Part shown: piece after piece, positions 45,842-55,319 of the stretch | How the letters are laid out: each line of letters opens with the position of its first letter | How positions within the stretch are numbered: the stretch's first letter is position 1 | Assembly: GCF_001012825.1 (NCBI RefSeq) | Contig: NZ_LCZJ02000001.1 | Coordinates: forward strand, 1-62,402 | DNA: 62,402 nt | Origin: Paenibacillus etheri | GTDB lineage: Bacteria > Bacillota > Bacilli > Paenibacillales > Paenibacillaceae | Direction: 5' to 3' | The notes under the pieces: model-generated | What the model was told of the DNA's origin: nothing | What the model saw: the letters and a program-made list of their open reading frames with translations, nothing else | Database searches by the model: none | Translations under genes and position numbers: made by a program

Positions 45842-45884
45842 CCTGTCTAGTCACATTGACAGGGGCTGGAACGTTGTGTACATT
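45842..45884 (+). promoter_or_regulatory. Promoter and possible operator of the nadABC cluster
   Basis: TTGACA (45856-45861), 17 bases, TACATT (45879-45884) form a good sigma-A promoter. The -35 is embedded in an inverted repeat, CCTGTC (45842-45847) and GACAGG (45858-45863), 10 bases apart. NAD genes in Bacilli are often repressed by NiaR (YrxA), so this could be its operator; that is inference. Confidence 0.6.
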
Positions 45885-46003
45885 AGTGATTAATATTACT
45901 TACTATTAACATCAGCTTATTCATTTTTTCAGATGATGGCTCATGCCATTTGATAACATCGCGCCGGCGGAAAGCCGCGAAGATTTAAGGGGGAGAACAA
46001 TCG

Positions 46004-46942
46004 GTGGAAGCTCTGGCACTTGAGCGCAAGCAGGAACAGAATCGAGAACTTCGTATACGTCTTGAACAGCTTAAAAAGGAAAGAAACGCAATCATTTTAG
46101 CTCATTATTATCAACGTGATGAAATTCAGGAGGTTGCCGATTTCCGGGGAGACTCTTTTTTACTCGCTCAGAAGGCTGCGGAGACAGATGCAGAGGTTAT
46201 CGTATTCTGCGGTGTTCATTTCATGGGGGAAAGCGCTAAAATTCTGGCCCCAAACAAAACCGTCCTTATTCCTGATGAACGTGCAGGCTGCCCAATGGCT
46301 GATATGGTCAATGTAGACGGTTTGCGTAAGCTTAAAGCACAACATCCAAATGCTAAAGTGGTTACTTATATCAACTCGTCTGCAGAGATTAAAGCGGAAA
46401 CTGATATCTGTTGTACTTCTGCCAATGCCGTGAAAGTAATCGAATCCCTCGATGCTGAAGAAATTATCTGGGTACCCGATAAGAATCTTGGTCAATACGT
46501 ACAAGATCAGACCGGCAAAAAACTGATTATTTGGGAAGGCTATTGCAACACTCATGATATGTTGACTGTTAAAGATGTAGTAGAAATGAGAGCGAAATAC
46601 CCAGAAGCAGAATTTGTAGTTCATCCAGAATGTCGTCCGGAAGTAGTGGCCATGGGTGATTATGTAGGTAGTACCACATCCATTCTCGAGTATTGCCGGA
46701 AATCCGACCGTAAGCAATTTATCGTTGGAACTGAGGATGGTACAGGATATCAGCTGCGTAAAGATAGTCCGGATAAAGAATTCCATTTTGCTACAAAATT
46801 TCTTGTTTGTCCTAATATGAAGGTTAACAATCTAAAAAAACTGGTGAAATGCCTGGAGACGATGAAGCCACAAATCTATGTACCGCCTGCTGTCGCCGAC
46901 AAAGCCAGAACTTCCCTAGAGCGCATGCTACAAGTCCGGTAG
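46004..46942 (+). CDS. nadA: Quinolinate synthase A
   Basis: 312 residues. It condenses iminoaspartate with dihydroxyacetone phosphate to quinolinate and holds a 4Fe-4S cluster. IILAHYYQRDEIQEVADFRG near 30-49, FCGVHFMGESAKIL with the first cluster cysteine, HPECRPEVV with the second, and FLVCPNMK with the third are visible. The start is GTG 46004, with AAGGGGGAG seven bases upstream. Order nadA-nadB-nadC with its own promoter differs from B. subtilis, where nadBCA lies elsewhere. Confidence 0.95.
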   Translation: MEALALERKQEQNRELRIRLEQLKKERNAIILAHYYQRDEIQEVADFRGDSFLLAQKAAETDAEVIVFCGVHFMGESAKILAPNKTVLIPDERAGCPMADMVNVDGLRKLKAQHPNAKVVTYINSSAEIKAETDICCTSANAVKVIESLDAEEIIWVPDKNLGQYVQDQTGKKLIIWEGYCNTHDMLTVKDVVEMRAKYPEAEFVVHPECRPEVVAMGDYVGSTTSILEYCRKSDRKQFIVGTEDGTGYQLRKDSPDKEFHFATKFLVCPNMKVNNLKKLVKCLETMKPQIYVPPAVADKARTSLERMLQVR

Positions 46943-46981
46943 TATGCGCTACTCTTTCGTTGAAACAGGTGAAAAGCGGTC

Positions 46982-48598
46982 ATGATTCCACAATATTTGG
47001 TTGATTTTGATCTTCGGGATATTCCTAAAATAAAGACAGATTGTATTGTTATCGGTTCAGGGATTGCTGGATTGTTCACGGCTATTAAAGCTAGTGAAGA
47101 TCGGCGTGTCATAATGATCACAAAGAAATCAGTAATGGAAAGTAATACTCGCTATGCACAGGGGGGGATCGCAGCTGTAATAGCTGAGGATGATTCCCCT
47201 GCTTACCACCGGCAGGATACCTTAATGGCTGGAGCAGGTCTTTGCTCATCCACAGCTGTCGATGCACTTGTTAATGAAGGGCCAGATAGAGTCCATGAGC
47301 TAATTCGTTTAGGCACTCTTTTTGATAAGGAAGATGGGGTACTGGCTTTGACGCAGGAAGGAGCGCATAGCCACCGTCGTATTTTGCATGCTAATGGAGA
47401 TGCTACAGGGTATGAGATTGTTCGTGCTTTGGCTGAACAGGTAGCTGAACATGAGAACATTGAGGTGTGGGATGATCATTATGTCATTGACCTCATCACT
47501 GAAGGTGGAGAATGTGTAGGCGCATTGTTGCAGCGTCCCGGCGGCGGACGGTTATTCCTGCAAGGAGATGCGACTATTTTGTGCTCTGGAGGAGCAGGAC
47601 AATTATTTAGATACACTACCAACCCTGAAGTAGCTACAGGCGATGGTGTAGCTATTGCTTATCGAGCCGGCGCTCATATACGAGATATGGAATTTATTCA
47701 ATTTCATCCTACAGCATTGAGTTACCCTGGGGCTCCTAGGTTCCTAATCTCCGAAGCAGTTCGTGGGGAAGGGGCAGTATTGCGCAATATTAATGGAGAG
47801 CGGTTCATGGAGCGTTATCATGAGTTACTTGAGCTGGCGCCGCGAGATATTGTAGCTCGGGCTATTGTAAGTGAAATGGAGCTTACTAAGTCAACGTTTG
47901 TCTATTTGGATATTACGCATGAATCTCCAGAAATGGTGAAGCATCGTTTCCCTACAATACATGAGACATGTATGGGCTATGGACTGGATATTACAAGTGA
48001 TTGGATTCCAGTGGCTCCTGCTGCGCATTATATGATGGGGGGGATTAAGACCGATTTGAATGGGGAGAGTACGATCCCTCGATTGTTTGCCTGCGGAGAG
48101 GTATCTTCCACAGGTGTACATGGGGCTAATCGATTAGCTAGCAATTCTTTATCGGAGGCAGTTGTTTTTGGACATCGTATTATTGAGCGTATTCGCAAAT
48201 TATCCCCCCTTGGACGTGACGTTTTATCAGTTAGTAGCAGCGAAGGGCGTGCTGATTCGCCAACTCAAGCTATTGTGGAACGCCGTTTGAAGCTACAAAA
48301 GGTAATGGTTCGATACGCTGGATTACGACGTAATGAGGAGACCTTGTCTAAGGGAATAGAAGAGTTGAAACGGCAGCTACCTATCTTTGGATCAGTACTG
48401 ACTAAACGCGAGGAATACGAGTTCGCTAATATGCTGACCTGCTGTTTGCTCGTGACAGAGTCTGCTCTAGCACGGGAAGAGAGTCGCGGGGCACATTACC
48501 GTGAGGATTACCCTCAGCGAAGTGATGATCAGTGGCGTAAGCACCTGCTTCAAATTCGCGATCTGGGAATAGTGGAGGAATTAAGCGATGATGTTTAA
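46982..48598 (+). CDS. nadB: L-aspartate oxidase
   Basis: 538 residues. An FAD flavoprotein that makes iminoaspartate for NadA. The FAD-binding fold is at the start (TDCIVIGSGIAGLFTAIKAS), and FIQFHPTALSYPGAPRFLIS near 239-258, then GEVSSTGVHGANRLASNSL near 375-393, match the fumarate-reductase/aspartate-oxidase family. ATG 46982 has CAGGTGAAAAG upstream, a moderate ribosome binding site. It overlaps nadC by 11 bases. Confidence 0.95.
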   Translation: MIPQYLVDFDLRDIPKIKTDCIVIGSGIAGLFTAIKASEDRRVIMITKKSVMESNTRYAQGGIAAVIAEDDSPAYHRQDTLMAGAGLCSSTAVDALVNEGPDRVHELIRLGTLFDKEDGVLALTQEGAHSHRRILHANGDATGYEIVRALAEQVAEHENIEVWDDHYVIDLITEGGECVGALLQRPGGGRLFLQGDATILCSGGAGQLFRYTTNPEVATGDGVAIAYRAGAHIRDMEFIQFHPTALSYPGAPRFLISEAVRGEGAVLRNINGERFMERYHELLELAPRDIVARAIVSEMELTKSTFVYLDITHESPEMVKHRFPTIHETCMGYGLDITSDWIPVAPAAHYMMGGIKTDLNGESTIPRLFACGEVSSTGVHGANRLASNSLSEAVVFGHRIIERIRKLSPLGRDVLSVSSSEGRADSPTQAIVERRLKLQKVMVRYAGLRRNEETLSKGIEELKRQLPIFGSVLTKREEYEFANMLTCCLLVTESALAREESRGAHYREDYPQRSDDQWRKHLLQIRDLGIVEELSDDV

Positions 48599-49463
48599 TG
48601 GTTACAATGAAGAACTAGTACAATCCATTAAGGCTTGGCTACGGGAAGATGTTGGTTCCGGGGATGTAACAACACAGATGACGATACCTGTCGGCCATGA
48701 ATCTAAAGGGATTATTCATGCTAAGGAAGACGGCGTAATTTGTGGTATCCCCATTGCAGAGCTCGTTTTTGAAATTGTTGATCCTACGCTTAGCTTTACA
48801 GCCCTTGTAGAAGAAGGTCAAGCAGTGACAAAAGGGACTGTAATTATTGAGGTGGAGGGAAGCACACACGCAATTCTTACAGGTGAACGGCTTGCACTCA
48901 ACTTGATGCAGCGTCTTTCAGGAGTTGCATCACGTACGGCATCTTTTGTACAGGTGCTCGATGGATTACCGACTCGTCTAGTAGATACACGTAAGACTAC
49001 ACCAGGACATCGTATGCTGGAGAAATATGCAGTCCGTGTTGGTGGAGGCTTTAATCATCGCTTTGGTCTATATGATGCGGTTATGATCAAGGACAATCAT
49101 ATCAAGGGTGCCGGTGGTATTAGGCAGGCTGTAAGTCGTGCTCGGAAGAACATTCCACATACGATGAGCATTGAAGTAGAGACTGAGAATTTAGAGCAAG
49201 TCGAAGAGGCACTGGCAGCAGGTGCTGATATTATTATGCTTGATAATATGTCTAACGAGATGATGAAGCAAGCCGTGGCTAGGATTAAAGCCAAAGCTCC
49301 ACATGTCAAGACAGAGGCCTCCGGCAATGTATCGCTAGAAACGGTTCGTGGAATTGCAGAAACGGGTGTGGATGTGATTTCTGTAGGACGTCTTACGTAC
49401 TCCTTCTCCAGTCTGGATATTAGTCTAGACCTTAATGCCAAGAAGGAAGGTTCTTCGTCATGA
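48588..49463 (+). CDS. nadC: Nicotinate-nucleotide pyrophosphorylase (carboxylating)
   Basis: 291 residues. It turns quinolinate and PRPP into nicotinate mononucleotide. LREDVGSGDVTTQMT near 18-32, GERLALNLMQRLSGVASRTA, DTRKTTPGHRMLEKYAV and NHRFGLYDAVMIKDNHI are the family motifs. ATG 48588 lies within the end of nadB, nine bases after GGAGG. The stop overlaps the coaX start (ATGA), so NAD and CoA genes share a transcript. Confidence 0.95.
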   Translation: MMFNGYNEELVQSIKAWLREDVGSGDVTTQMTIPVGHESKGIIHAKEDGVICGIPIAELVFEIVDPTLSFTALVEEGQAVTKGTVIIEVEGSTHAILTGERLALNLMQRLSGVASRTASFVQVLDGLPTRLVDTRKTTPGHRMLEKYAVRVGGGFNHRFGLYDAVMIKDNHIKGAGGIRQAVSRARKNIPHTMSIEVETENLEQVEEALAAGADIIMLDNMSNEMMKQAVARIKAKAPHVKTEASGNVSLETVRGIAETGVDVISVGRLTYSFSSLDISLDLNAKKEGSSS

Positions 49464-50227
49464 TGCTTGCTGTTGATATCGGTAACACCAATATTGTTCT
49501 CGGTGTATACAGAAAGCGCGAATTGTTGCATCACTTTCGGCTAAGTACTGCGCGCCAATCGACCGTGGATGAATATGGAGTGATGATACACAATCTTTTT
49601 CAGATGTCAGGGATCTCTGTCAAAGATGTGGAAGGTGTAATTATATCCTCGGTAGTTCCACCCCTGGTTAAGACTATCGTGGATATGTGTATAAAGTATA
49701 TAGGCAAAGATCCGTTACTCGTGGGTCCAGGGATAAAAACGGGGCTTAATCTTCGCTATGAGAATCCGCGTGAGATTGGCGCAGACCGGATTGTTAATGC
49801 TGTGGCTGCGATTGAACAATATAAATGTCCGCTTGTTGTCGTTGATTTTGGTACGGCTACGACCTTTGACTGTATCGATGCAGGAGCTAATTATCTCGGA
49901 GGAGCGATTGTTCCGGGTCTTGGTATTTCTACAGAGGCCCTATATCAGCGAGCATCGAAGCTGCCACGAATTGAGCTAGAGAAGCCTAAAAAGGTTATCG
50001 GACGTAATACGGTTCACGCTATGCAAGCTGGTATTATTTTCGGGTATGCAGGCCAAGTTGAGGGGATCGTTAAGCGCATCAAAATCGAGATGAACGCTCC
50101 GGAGCTGAAGGTTATTTCTACTGGAGGCCTCGCTTCGCTAATTGCGGGTGAGACGGATTGTATCGACGAAGTAAATCCTATGTTAACACTAGAAGGATTG
50201 CGAATTATTTATGACCGCAACCAATAA
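49460..50227 (+). CDS. coaX: Type III pantothenate kinase
   Basis: 255 residues. It phosphorylates pantothenate, the first step to CoA, and is the CoaX type that needs a monovalent cation and is not inhibited by CoA. AVDIGNTNIVLGVY at 4-17, REIGADRIVNAV near 100 and VVDFGTATTFDCID near 124 are the ASKHA-fold motifs. ATG 49460 overlaps nadC. In B. subtilis coaX (yacB) follows ftsH directly; here nadABC is inserted between. Confidence 0.95.
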   Translation: MMLAVDIGNTNIVLGVYRKRELLHHFRLSTARQSTVDEYGVMIHNLFQMSGISVKDVEGVIISSVVPPLVKTIVDMCIKYIGKDPLLVGPGIKTGLNLRYENPREIGADRIVNAVAAIEQYKCPLVVVDFGTATTFDCIDAGANYLGGAIVPGLGISTEALYQRASKLPRIELEKPKKVIGRNTVHAMQAGIIFGYAGQVEGIVKRIKIEMNAPELKVISTGGLASLIAGETDCIDEVNPMLTLEGLRIIYDRNQ

Positions 50228-50274
50228 AGATAAAGAAGCCTAAAGGGCGAAGAGATAGGAGGGCTATGCACCTA

Positions 50275-51159
50275 ATGGAAAAAAAGAAGGATCGACTAAT
50301 CCGCGGCACGGCTCTTAATGGTAAAGTGAGAGCGTTTGCTGTCCGTACAACTGAATTGGTTGAAGAACTGAGACGCAGACATGATACGTATCCAACGGCC
50401 ACAGCCGCAATGGGACGTACAGTTACCGCTGCAGCCATGATGGGCGCTATGCTCAAGGGTAGTGAGAAGCTGAGTATTATGGTTAAAGGGAATGGACCGA
50501 TCGGACAAATCGTTGCAGAATCCAATGCATTGGGAGAAGTGCGTGGTTATGTGCATAATCCACACATTCATTTACCGAGCAATAGTATGGGGAAACTGGA
50601 TGTAGCTGGAGCGGTGGGAACTGAAGGGTTCATTGATGTTATAAAAGATTTAGGCATGAAAGAGCCGTACCGAGGTAGTATTCCTATTATCTCCGGGGAG
50701 CTTGGCGATGATTTTACTTATTATTTTGCGGTTTCTGAGCAAACTCCAGCTGCGGTTGGCCTAGGTGTATTGGTAGATACCGATGAGTCGGTAATTGTGG
50801 CTGGAGGGTTTATTGTTCAGCTTCTTCCTGGTCTGACAGATGCGGAGATTACTGAGATTGAAAAAGCTGTAGGGGCGATGCCTTCTGTAACAGCGCTTCT
50901 CGATCAGGGGCTGGAGCCAGAAGAAATGCTGCGCTACCTTTTGCCGGATGCAGTGGTTATGGATGAACTGGATATTAACTTTGCTTGTCAGTGTTCGCGT
51001 GAGCGGGTAGAGCAGACATTGGTTAGCTTAGGGCGGGATGAACTGGAGAGATTAATTGCAGAAGATGAACAGGCTGAAGTCGTATGCCATTTTTGCAATG
51101 AGGCTTATGTTTTCAATAAGGACGATTTACAGGTCATTTTAGAACAAGCGAATTCGTAG
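50275..51159 (+). CDS. hslO: Redox-regulated chaperone Hsp33
   Basis: 294 residues. Hsp33 is a holdase switched on by oxidation of a zinc site. The four cysteines CQC (FACQCSRERV) and CHFC (VVCHFCNEAY) near the C-terminus form it. The N-terminal domain (RAFAVRTTELVEEL, TAAMGRTVTAAAMMGAMLKG) matches. ATG 50275 is chosen because TAGGAGGG leaves 11 bases; the ATG at 50266 leaves only two. Order coaX-hslO-yacD-cysK is as in B. subtilis. Confidence 0.95.
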   Translation: MEKKKDRLIRGTALNGKVRAFAVRTTELVEELRRRHDTYPTATAAMGRTVTAAAMMGAMLKGSEKLSIMVKGNGPIGQIVAESNALGEVRGYVHNPHIHLPSNSMGKLDVAGAVGTEGFIDVIKDLGMKEPYRGSIPIISGELGDDFTYYFAVSEQTPAAVGLGVLVDTDESVIVAGGFIVQLLPGLTDAEITEIEKAVGAMPSVTALLDQGLEPEEMLRYLLPDAVVMDELDINFACQCSRERVEQTLVSLGRDELERLIAEDEQAEVVCHFCNEAYVFNKDDLQVILEQANS

Positions 51160-51168
51160 GGCATTGGG

Positions 51169-52113
51169 ATGATGACGAGACAGGAACGTGCACTTCGCAA
51201 TACGGTTATTATTTTAGCTGTTGCAACTTTAATGCTCGGGGGTCTATTATTCTGGAGTTTGCGCGCCATGGCCCTACTTAAAGGAGATACAACAGACAAT
51301 GAATCACCGGATGTAGCGACTGCAGGCGGACAACCGATAACGGATCAGCAGTGGATGGATGAGCTCAAAAAAAAGCATGGCCATGAAGTGTTAGTTGGAA
51401 TGCTCAATCATATTGTTGTGGAGATGGAAGCAAAGGCTCTGGGGATTACCGTGACAGACAATGAGGTTGAGCAAGAACTTGCACGAACTATGGTTGGATA
51501 CGGATCGGAAGAACAGTATTATGCACAAATGCAGTCTCAGCTCGGGTTATCTCGTCAGGAAGTGTTCGCAGAAACGGCTTATCGTCTGACCTTACAAGCG
51601 ATAGCCACTGATGGTATTACGATTAAGGAAGCTGATATCGATACTTATTTAGAACAAAATGCTGAGCGGTTCACTCCCAAACGGGAATTGGAACTCTCCA
51701 TGATTAAGGTTTCAACTTATGATGAAGGCGAGCAAGTAATGGATCGCTTGGAGCAGGGCGAGAATTTTGCTGATTTAGCTAGGGAAGTGTCCATTGATGC
51801 AGAGAGTCGGCAGCGAGGTGGCAGCTTGGGCAAGGTAGAGGAAGACGATCCTTTCTGGCCCGAAGGACTGCTTAAGACTGCTGCCAGTTTGGATGCGGGT
51901 GATATAGCGGGGCCGATTCAGGCAGAGGATGACTTTGCTATCATTCGACTAGAGAGTATTCACTCTCCAGTAGTTCCGGACCAGAAGGAAATTCGGGCAT
52001 TGATACGTCAAGAGCTGGCTTTGGAGCAAGCACCCCCTCTACAACAAGTGGAGAGTGATTTGCGCACAAGATATGATGTGGCAATAAATATTGACAACGG
52101 CCTGCAAGATTGA
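51169..52113 (+). CDS. yacD: Membrane-anchored parvulin-like protein (YacD)
   Basis: 314 residues. One membrane segment (about 12-32) followed by an extracytoplasmic SurA-like N-terminal part and a parvulin-type domain near 177-265 (ELELSMIKVSTYDEGEQVMD, GGSLGKVEEDDPFW). Not a lipoprotein: no lipobox cysteine. The typical parvulin HVLI reads MIKV, so isomerase activity is uncertain. It may assist folding of exported proteins. ATG 51169 or 51172 could be the start. The end of the gene contains the cysK promoter. Confidence 0.85.
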   Translation: MMTRQERALRNTVIILAVATLMLGGLLFWSLRAMALLKGDTTDNESPDVATAGGQPITDQQWMDELKKKHGHEVLVGMLNHIVVEMEAKALGITVTDNEVEQELARTMVGYGSEEQYYAQMQSQLGLSRQEVFAETAYRLTLQAIATDGITIKEADIDTYLEQNAERFTPKRELELSMIKVSTYDEGEQVMDRLEQGENFADLAREVSIDAESRQRGGSLGKVEEDDPFWPEGLLKTAASLDAGDIAGPIQAEDDFAIIRLESIHSPVVPDQKEIRALIRQELALEQAPPLQQVESDLRTRYDVAINIDNGLQD

Positions 52114-52119
52114 TAATAT
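52091..52119 (+). promoter_or_regulatory. Sigma-A promoter of cysK, overlapping the end of yacD
   Basis: TTGACA (52091-52096), 17 bases, TAATAT (52114-52119). The -35 lies in the last codons of yacD. RNA would carry a leader of about 160 bases with a hairpin (ACCGTTTTAGT / ACTAACGGT, 52138-52165). I recognise no riboswitch or CymR site in the leader. Confidence 0.6.
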
Positions 52120-52287
52120 GATATTAACGTAAAACCTACCGTTTTAGTCGGAAATAACTAACGGTGATCAAATATCTACACCCCTTTATAGCAGTTATTA
52201 CTGTGTAAAAGGCACCCACATACAGAAGAGTAAAGTCATAATTTACGTTCTTATATCGCATTTATCATTCTAAGGAGGTTTTTGCTC

Positions 52288-53226
52288 ATGGCTAAAGTCG
52301 TTAACAACGTAACAGAATTGATCGGAGGTACTCCGCTCGTTCGTTTGAATCGTCTGGCACAGGAAGGCTCCGCAGATATTTATTTGAAATTAGAATATCA
52401 GAATCCGGGATCAAGTGTAAAAGACCGTATCGCAATCAGTATCGTGGAAGAAGCTGAACGTGAAGGTCTACTGAAACCAGGAGGTACAATTGTAGAAGCA
52501 ACTAGTGGTAACACTGGTATTGGCTTAGCGCTTGTAGCTGCGGCTAAAGGTTATAAAGCAGTGATTGTAATGCCGGAAACAATGAGCTTGGAGCGCCGTA
52601 ATCTCCTTCGCGCATATGGAGCGGAATTGGTGCTGACCCCGGGATCGGAAGGTATGAATGGTGCGGTTAAGAAAGCAGACGAAATTCTGAAGGAGAACCC
52701 AAGCTATTTCCCATCCGAGCAATTCAAGAATAAAGCGAACGTTAAGATCCACCGTGAAACTACTGGACCTGAAATCATTGAAGCTATTGAATCCATTGGC
52801 GGTCCACTGGATGCTTTTATTGCAGGTATCGGAACAGGCGGAACGATCACTGGTGCAGGTGAAGTGCTGAAGAGCAAATATCCTGACGTGAAGATCTATG
52901 CTGTGGAACCTGCTGCTTCTCCAATCTTGGCAGGAGGCAAACCAGGCCCTCACAAAATTCAGGGTATCGGAGCAAACTTCATTCCTGAAATCCTGAACCA
53001 GGACATTTATGATGAGATTATCCATGTTGAGAACGATGAAGCGTTCGAAACTGCACGTCGTGTAGCTAAAGAAGAAGGCGTCTTGTCTGGTATATCTTCC
53101 GGTGCAGCAGTATTTGCGGCACTAAAGGTTGCTAAAGACCTCGGCCCTGGCAAAAAGGTAGTTGTCATCATCCCAAGTAATGGTGAACGTTACCTGAGCA
53201 CACCACTTTACAATTTCGAAGCGTAA
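52288..53226 (+). CDS. cysK: Cysteine synthase A
   Basis: 312 residues. A PLP enzyme making cysteine from O-acetylserine and sulfide. The PLP lysine is in [10 protein letters not shown] near 37-46, the substrate loop in [12 protein letters not shown] near 67-78, and the phosphate-binding loop in [12 protein letters not shown] near 176-187. ATG 52288 has AAGGAGG upstream. In B. subtilis CysK also partners the repressor CymR. A terminator follows. Confidence 0.96.
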   Translation: MAKVVNNVTELIGGTPLVRLNRLAQEGSADIYLKLEYQNPGSSVKDRIAISIVEEAEREGLLKPGGTIVEATSGNTGIGLALVAAAKGYKAVIVMPETMSLERRNLLRAYGAELVLTPGSEGMNGAVKKADEILKENPSYFPSEQFKNKANVKIHRETTGPEIIEAIESIGGPLDAFIAGIGTGGTITGAGEVLKSKYPDVKIYAVEPAASPILAGGKPGPHKIQGIGANFIPEILNQDIYDEIIHVENDEAFETARRVAKEEGVLSGISSGAAVFAALKVAKDLGPGKKVVVIIPSNGERYLSTPLYNFEA

Positions 53227-53249
53227 TTGTTTGCAATAACGTAATTTAC

Positions 53250-53294
53250 AAGAGTCTTCATACCACTTTTCTGGTGGTGATGGAGACTCTTTTC
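53250..53294 (+). terminator. Terminator after cysK
   Basis: AAGAGTCTTCATACCAC pairs with GTGGTGATGGAGACTCTT (few mismatches), followed by TTCGTTT. The stem is long, the T-run short. Confidence 0.82.
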
Positions 53295-53493
53295 GTTTAT
53301 CAAAAGGCAAAAGGTCTGTGCACATATGGCGACTTAGATGTGGTAATTTATTAATTTTGAAAAATGCTATGTGTTTTACTGAAAACTCAAGAGTCATAAT
53401 AATTTCCTATAGCTGGGGGCTTTTCAATAATGCCTTAAGTACAGTATACTGACAGGCAATATACTACTGATGATTAATAATAATTAAATGTTA

Positions 53494-53711
53494 GACAAAA
53501 CTAAAGCGAATGCTTACGAAGTGAGTTTTGTCCCGAAGATTAAACCGTAGGATTATGCTAGACAAAACCAAGCATATGCTTACGAAGCAAGTTTTATTGC
53601 GATGTAAGTTCAGAGAAGTATTTGCTTCATAAAACTAGGCTTATGCTTACGAAGTAAGTTTTGTCTCGAAGATTAAACCGTAGGATTATGCAAGACAAAA
53701 CTTTTAGGAGG
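53494..53711 (+). repeat. Family B repeats upstream of pabB, three units
   Basis: Three palindromic units: 53494-53532 (GACAAAACT...AGTTTTGTC), 53561-53599 and 53628-53666, each with GCTTACGAAG in the centre. Units 1 and 3 are followed by a 36-base near-identical direct repeat (CGAAGATTAAACCGTAGG...GACAAAAC). The final half-site reads GACAAAACTTTTAGGAGG and supplies the pabB ribosome binding site, as at trmN. The rest of the 53295-53717 gap has no gene; a weak promoter (TTTTCA-18-TATACT, 53421-53450) may drive pabB. Confidence 0.82.
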
Positions 53712-53717
53712 ATGGCT

Positions 53718-55319
53718 TTGGAAATCATAACGACATGGAATGAGTGGGAACAATGGGCAGCTGAAGACTGGAGCATGTTCCCCTTGATTATAAAATCACC
53801 CAAGTGCGCGGGGGAATTGCCCGCGTCCTGGAAGAAGGCCTGGGAACTTGCTTCCGAATACTCCGTAGTGTTGGAGAGTGGCAAGGGTGGCCGCTATACG
53901 TACTTAGGTTTAAATCCTCTATCCATATTAAAGGGCAAGGGGGAAAGCGCTGAGGTGTTTAGCCTTTCTCCTGAATCGTTGAGTCATACGGCTGATGAGG
54001 GTTCACATGAGATTACAACGCTACTAGGTCAACCACTGGAGTTACTACAGCAATGGATGTCAGGTTTGACCTCGCCAAGCCTAAACGTTCATGGCATTCC
54101 TCCATTCACCGGTGGATGTATTGGATTTCTAGGGTACGATGTGGTTCGATCATTGGAGCGCTTACCGTCTCTCGCACAAGATGATCCTGGTTTTCCTGAT
54201 TATCTCTTTATGAGGATGGATGAGGTATGGATTTATGATCACGAAGAGCATGTGCTTTATTGTGCTGTTCACGTCCCGGTTCCAGTTGAATGTGGGATGG
54301 AGGAACTGCAAAACCTTTATCTCGGGGGGATAGAGCAAGCCGGGCGAATGGTAGAGCAGTGGCAGTTGATATCCACAGCTTCAGGATTGAACGAACAAAC
54401 CGTAGGTAGCATTGAACCTCTTACGGTTTCGTCAGGAGAGTGGCCGGGCATGACCTCGGCCTTCACGCCTGAGAAGTTCCAGCAGGCTGTGCTGGACGTT
54501 CAGGAATACATCCGCCAAGGCGATGTATTTCAAGTGAACCTCTCGCTGCGCCAGGAGGCGCAGCTGAAGTCCTCGCCGGAGGATGTTTACGAATGGCTGC
54601 GCGAGCTCAATCCGTCCCCGTACATGGGGCTCTTGCGGTCGCCCGGCTTCGCGCTATCCAGCGCTTCACCGGAGCTGCTCGTCAAGCTGCATGGGGACAA
54701 AGTGAGCGCACGGCCAATCGCCGGCACCCGGCGCCGAGGCCTGACTCCCGCGGAGGATGCCGCCATGGAGGCGGAGCTTCGCGGGAGCGAAAAAGAGATC
54801 GCCGAGCATATCATGCTTGTCGATCTGGAGCGCAACGACATTGGACGTGTCGCTGCATACGGGTCCGTCAGCGTGCCAGAGCTGATGACGGTGGAGCGCT
54901 ACTCTCATGTGATGCATCTCGTTTCGCAGGTAGAGGGCCAGGTCGCACCGGATAAGGATGCTTATGCTGTAATCGCAGCATTGTTCCCAGGGGGAACGAT
55001 TACAGGCGCGCCCAAAGTAAGAACCATGGAAATCATTGAAGAACTGGAGCCGGTTCGGCGTGGGCCGTACACAGGATCCATGGGCTTTATTGACTATAAC
55101 GGAAATATGGAATTAAATATTATTATTAGAACACTGGCTGTAAAGGATGGAGTCGGATATATTCAGACAGGTGCGGGCATCGTGATCGACTCTGATCCGT
55201 ACCGTGAATTCCGTGAATGCCATAATAAAGCCAAAGCGGTAGTAAAGGCAGTCCTCTGTAGTGAATTACAGCAGGAGTCCCAATCTACCAGCGGCGCCGA
55301 AGGGGGAGAAACACTGTGA
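53718..55319 (+). CDS. pabB: Aminodeoxychorismate synthase component I
   Basis: 533 residues. With PabA it makes 4-amino-4-deoxychorismate from chorismate and glutamine, the start of the PABA branch of folate. An N-terminal TrpE-like domain precedes the chorismate-binding domain with [12 protein letters not shown] near 270, [29 protein letters not shown] near 423-442 and [17 protein letters not shown] 53718 is six bases after AGGAGG; the ATG at 53712 touches it. Codons at about 54430-54960 are very GC-rich (63-77% in hand-counted rows) against about 30% at 55081-55140, a sign of recombination. Confidence 0.93.
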   Translation: MEIITTWNEWEQWAAEDWSMFPLIIKSPKCAGELPASWKKAWELASEYSVVLESGKGGRYTYLGLNPLSILKGKGESAEVFSLSPESLSHTADEGSHEITTLLGQPLELLQQWMSGLTSPSLNVHGIPPFTGGCIGFLGYDVVRSLERLPSLAQDDPGFPDYLFMRMDEVWIYDHEEHVLYCAVHVPVPVECGMEELQNLYLGGIEQAGRMVEQWQLISTASGLNEQTVGSIEPLTVSSGEWPGMTSAFTPEKFQQAVLDVQEYIRQGDVFQVNLSLRQEAQLKSSPEDVYEWLRELNPSPYMGLLRSPGFALSSASPELLVKLHGDKVSARPIAGTRRRGLTPAEDAAMEAELRGSEKEIAEHIMLVDLERNDIGRVAAYGSVSVPELMTVERYSHVMHLVSQVEGQVAPDKDAYAVIAALFPGGTITGAPKVRTMEIIEELEPVRRGPYTGSMGFIDYNGNMELNIIIRTLAVKDGVGYIQTGAGIVIDSDPYREFRECHNKAKAVVKAVLCSELQQESQSTSGAEGGETL

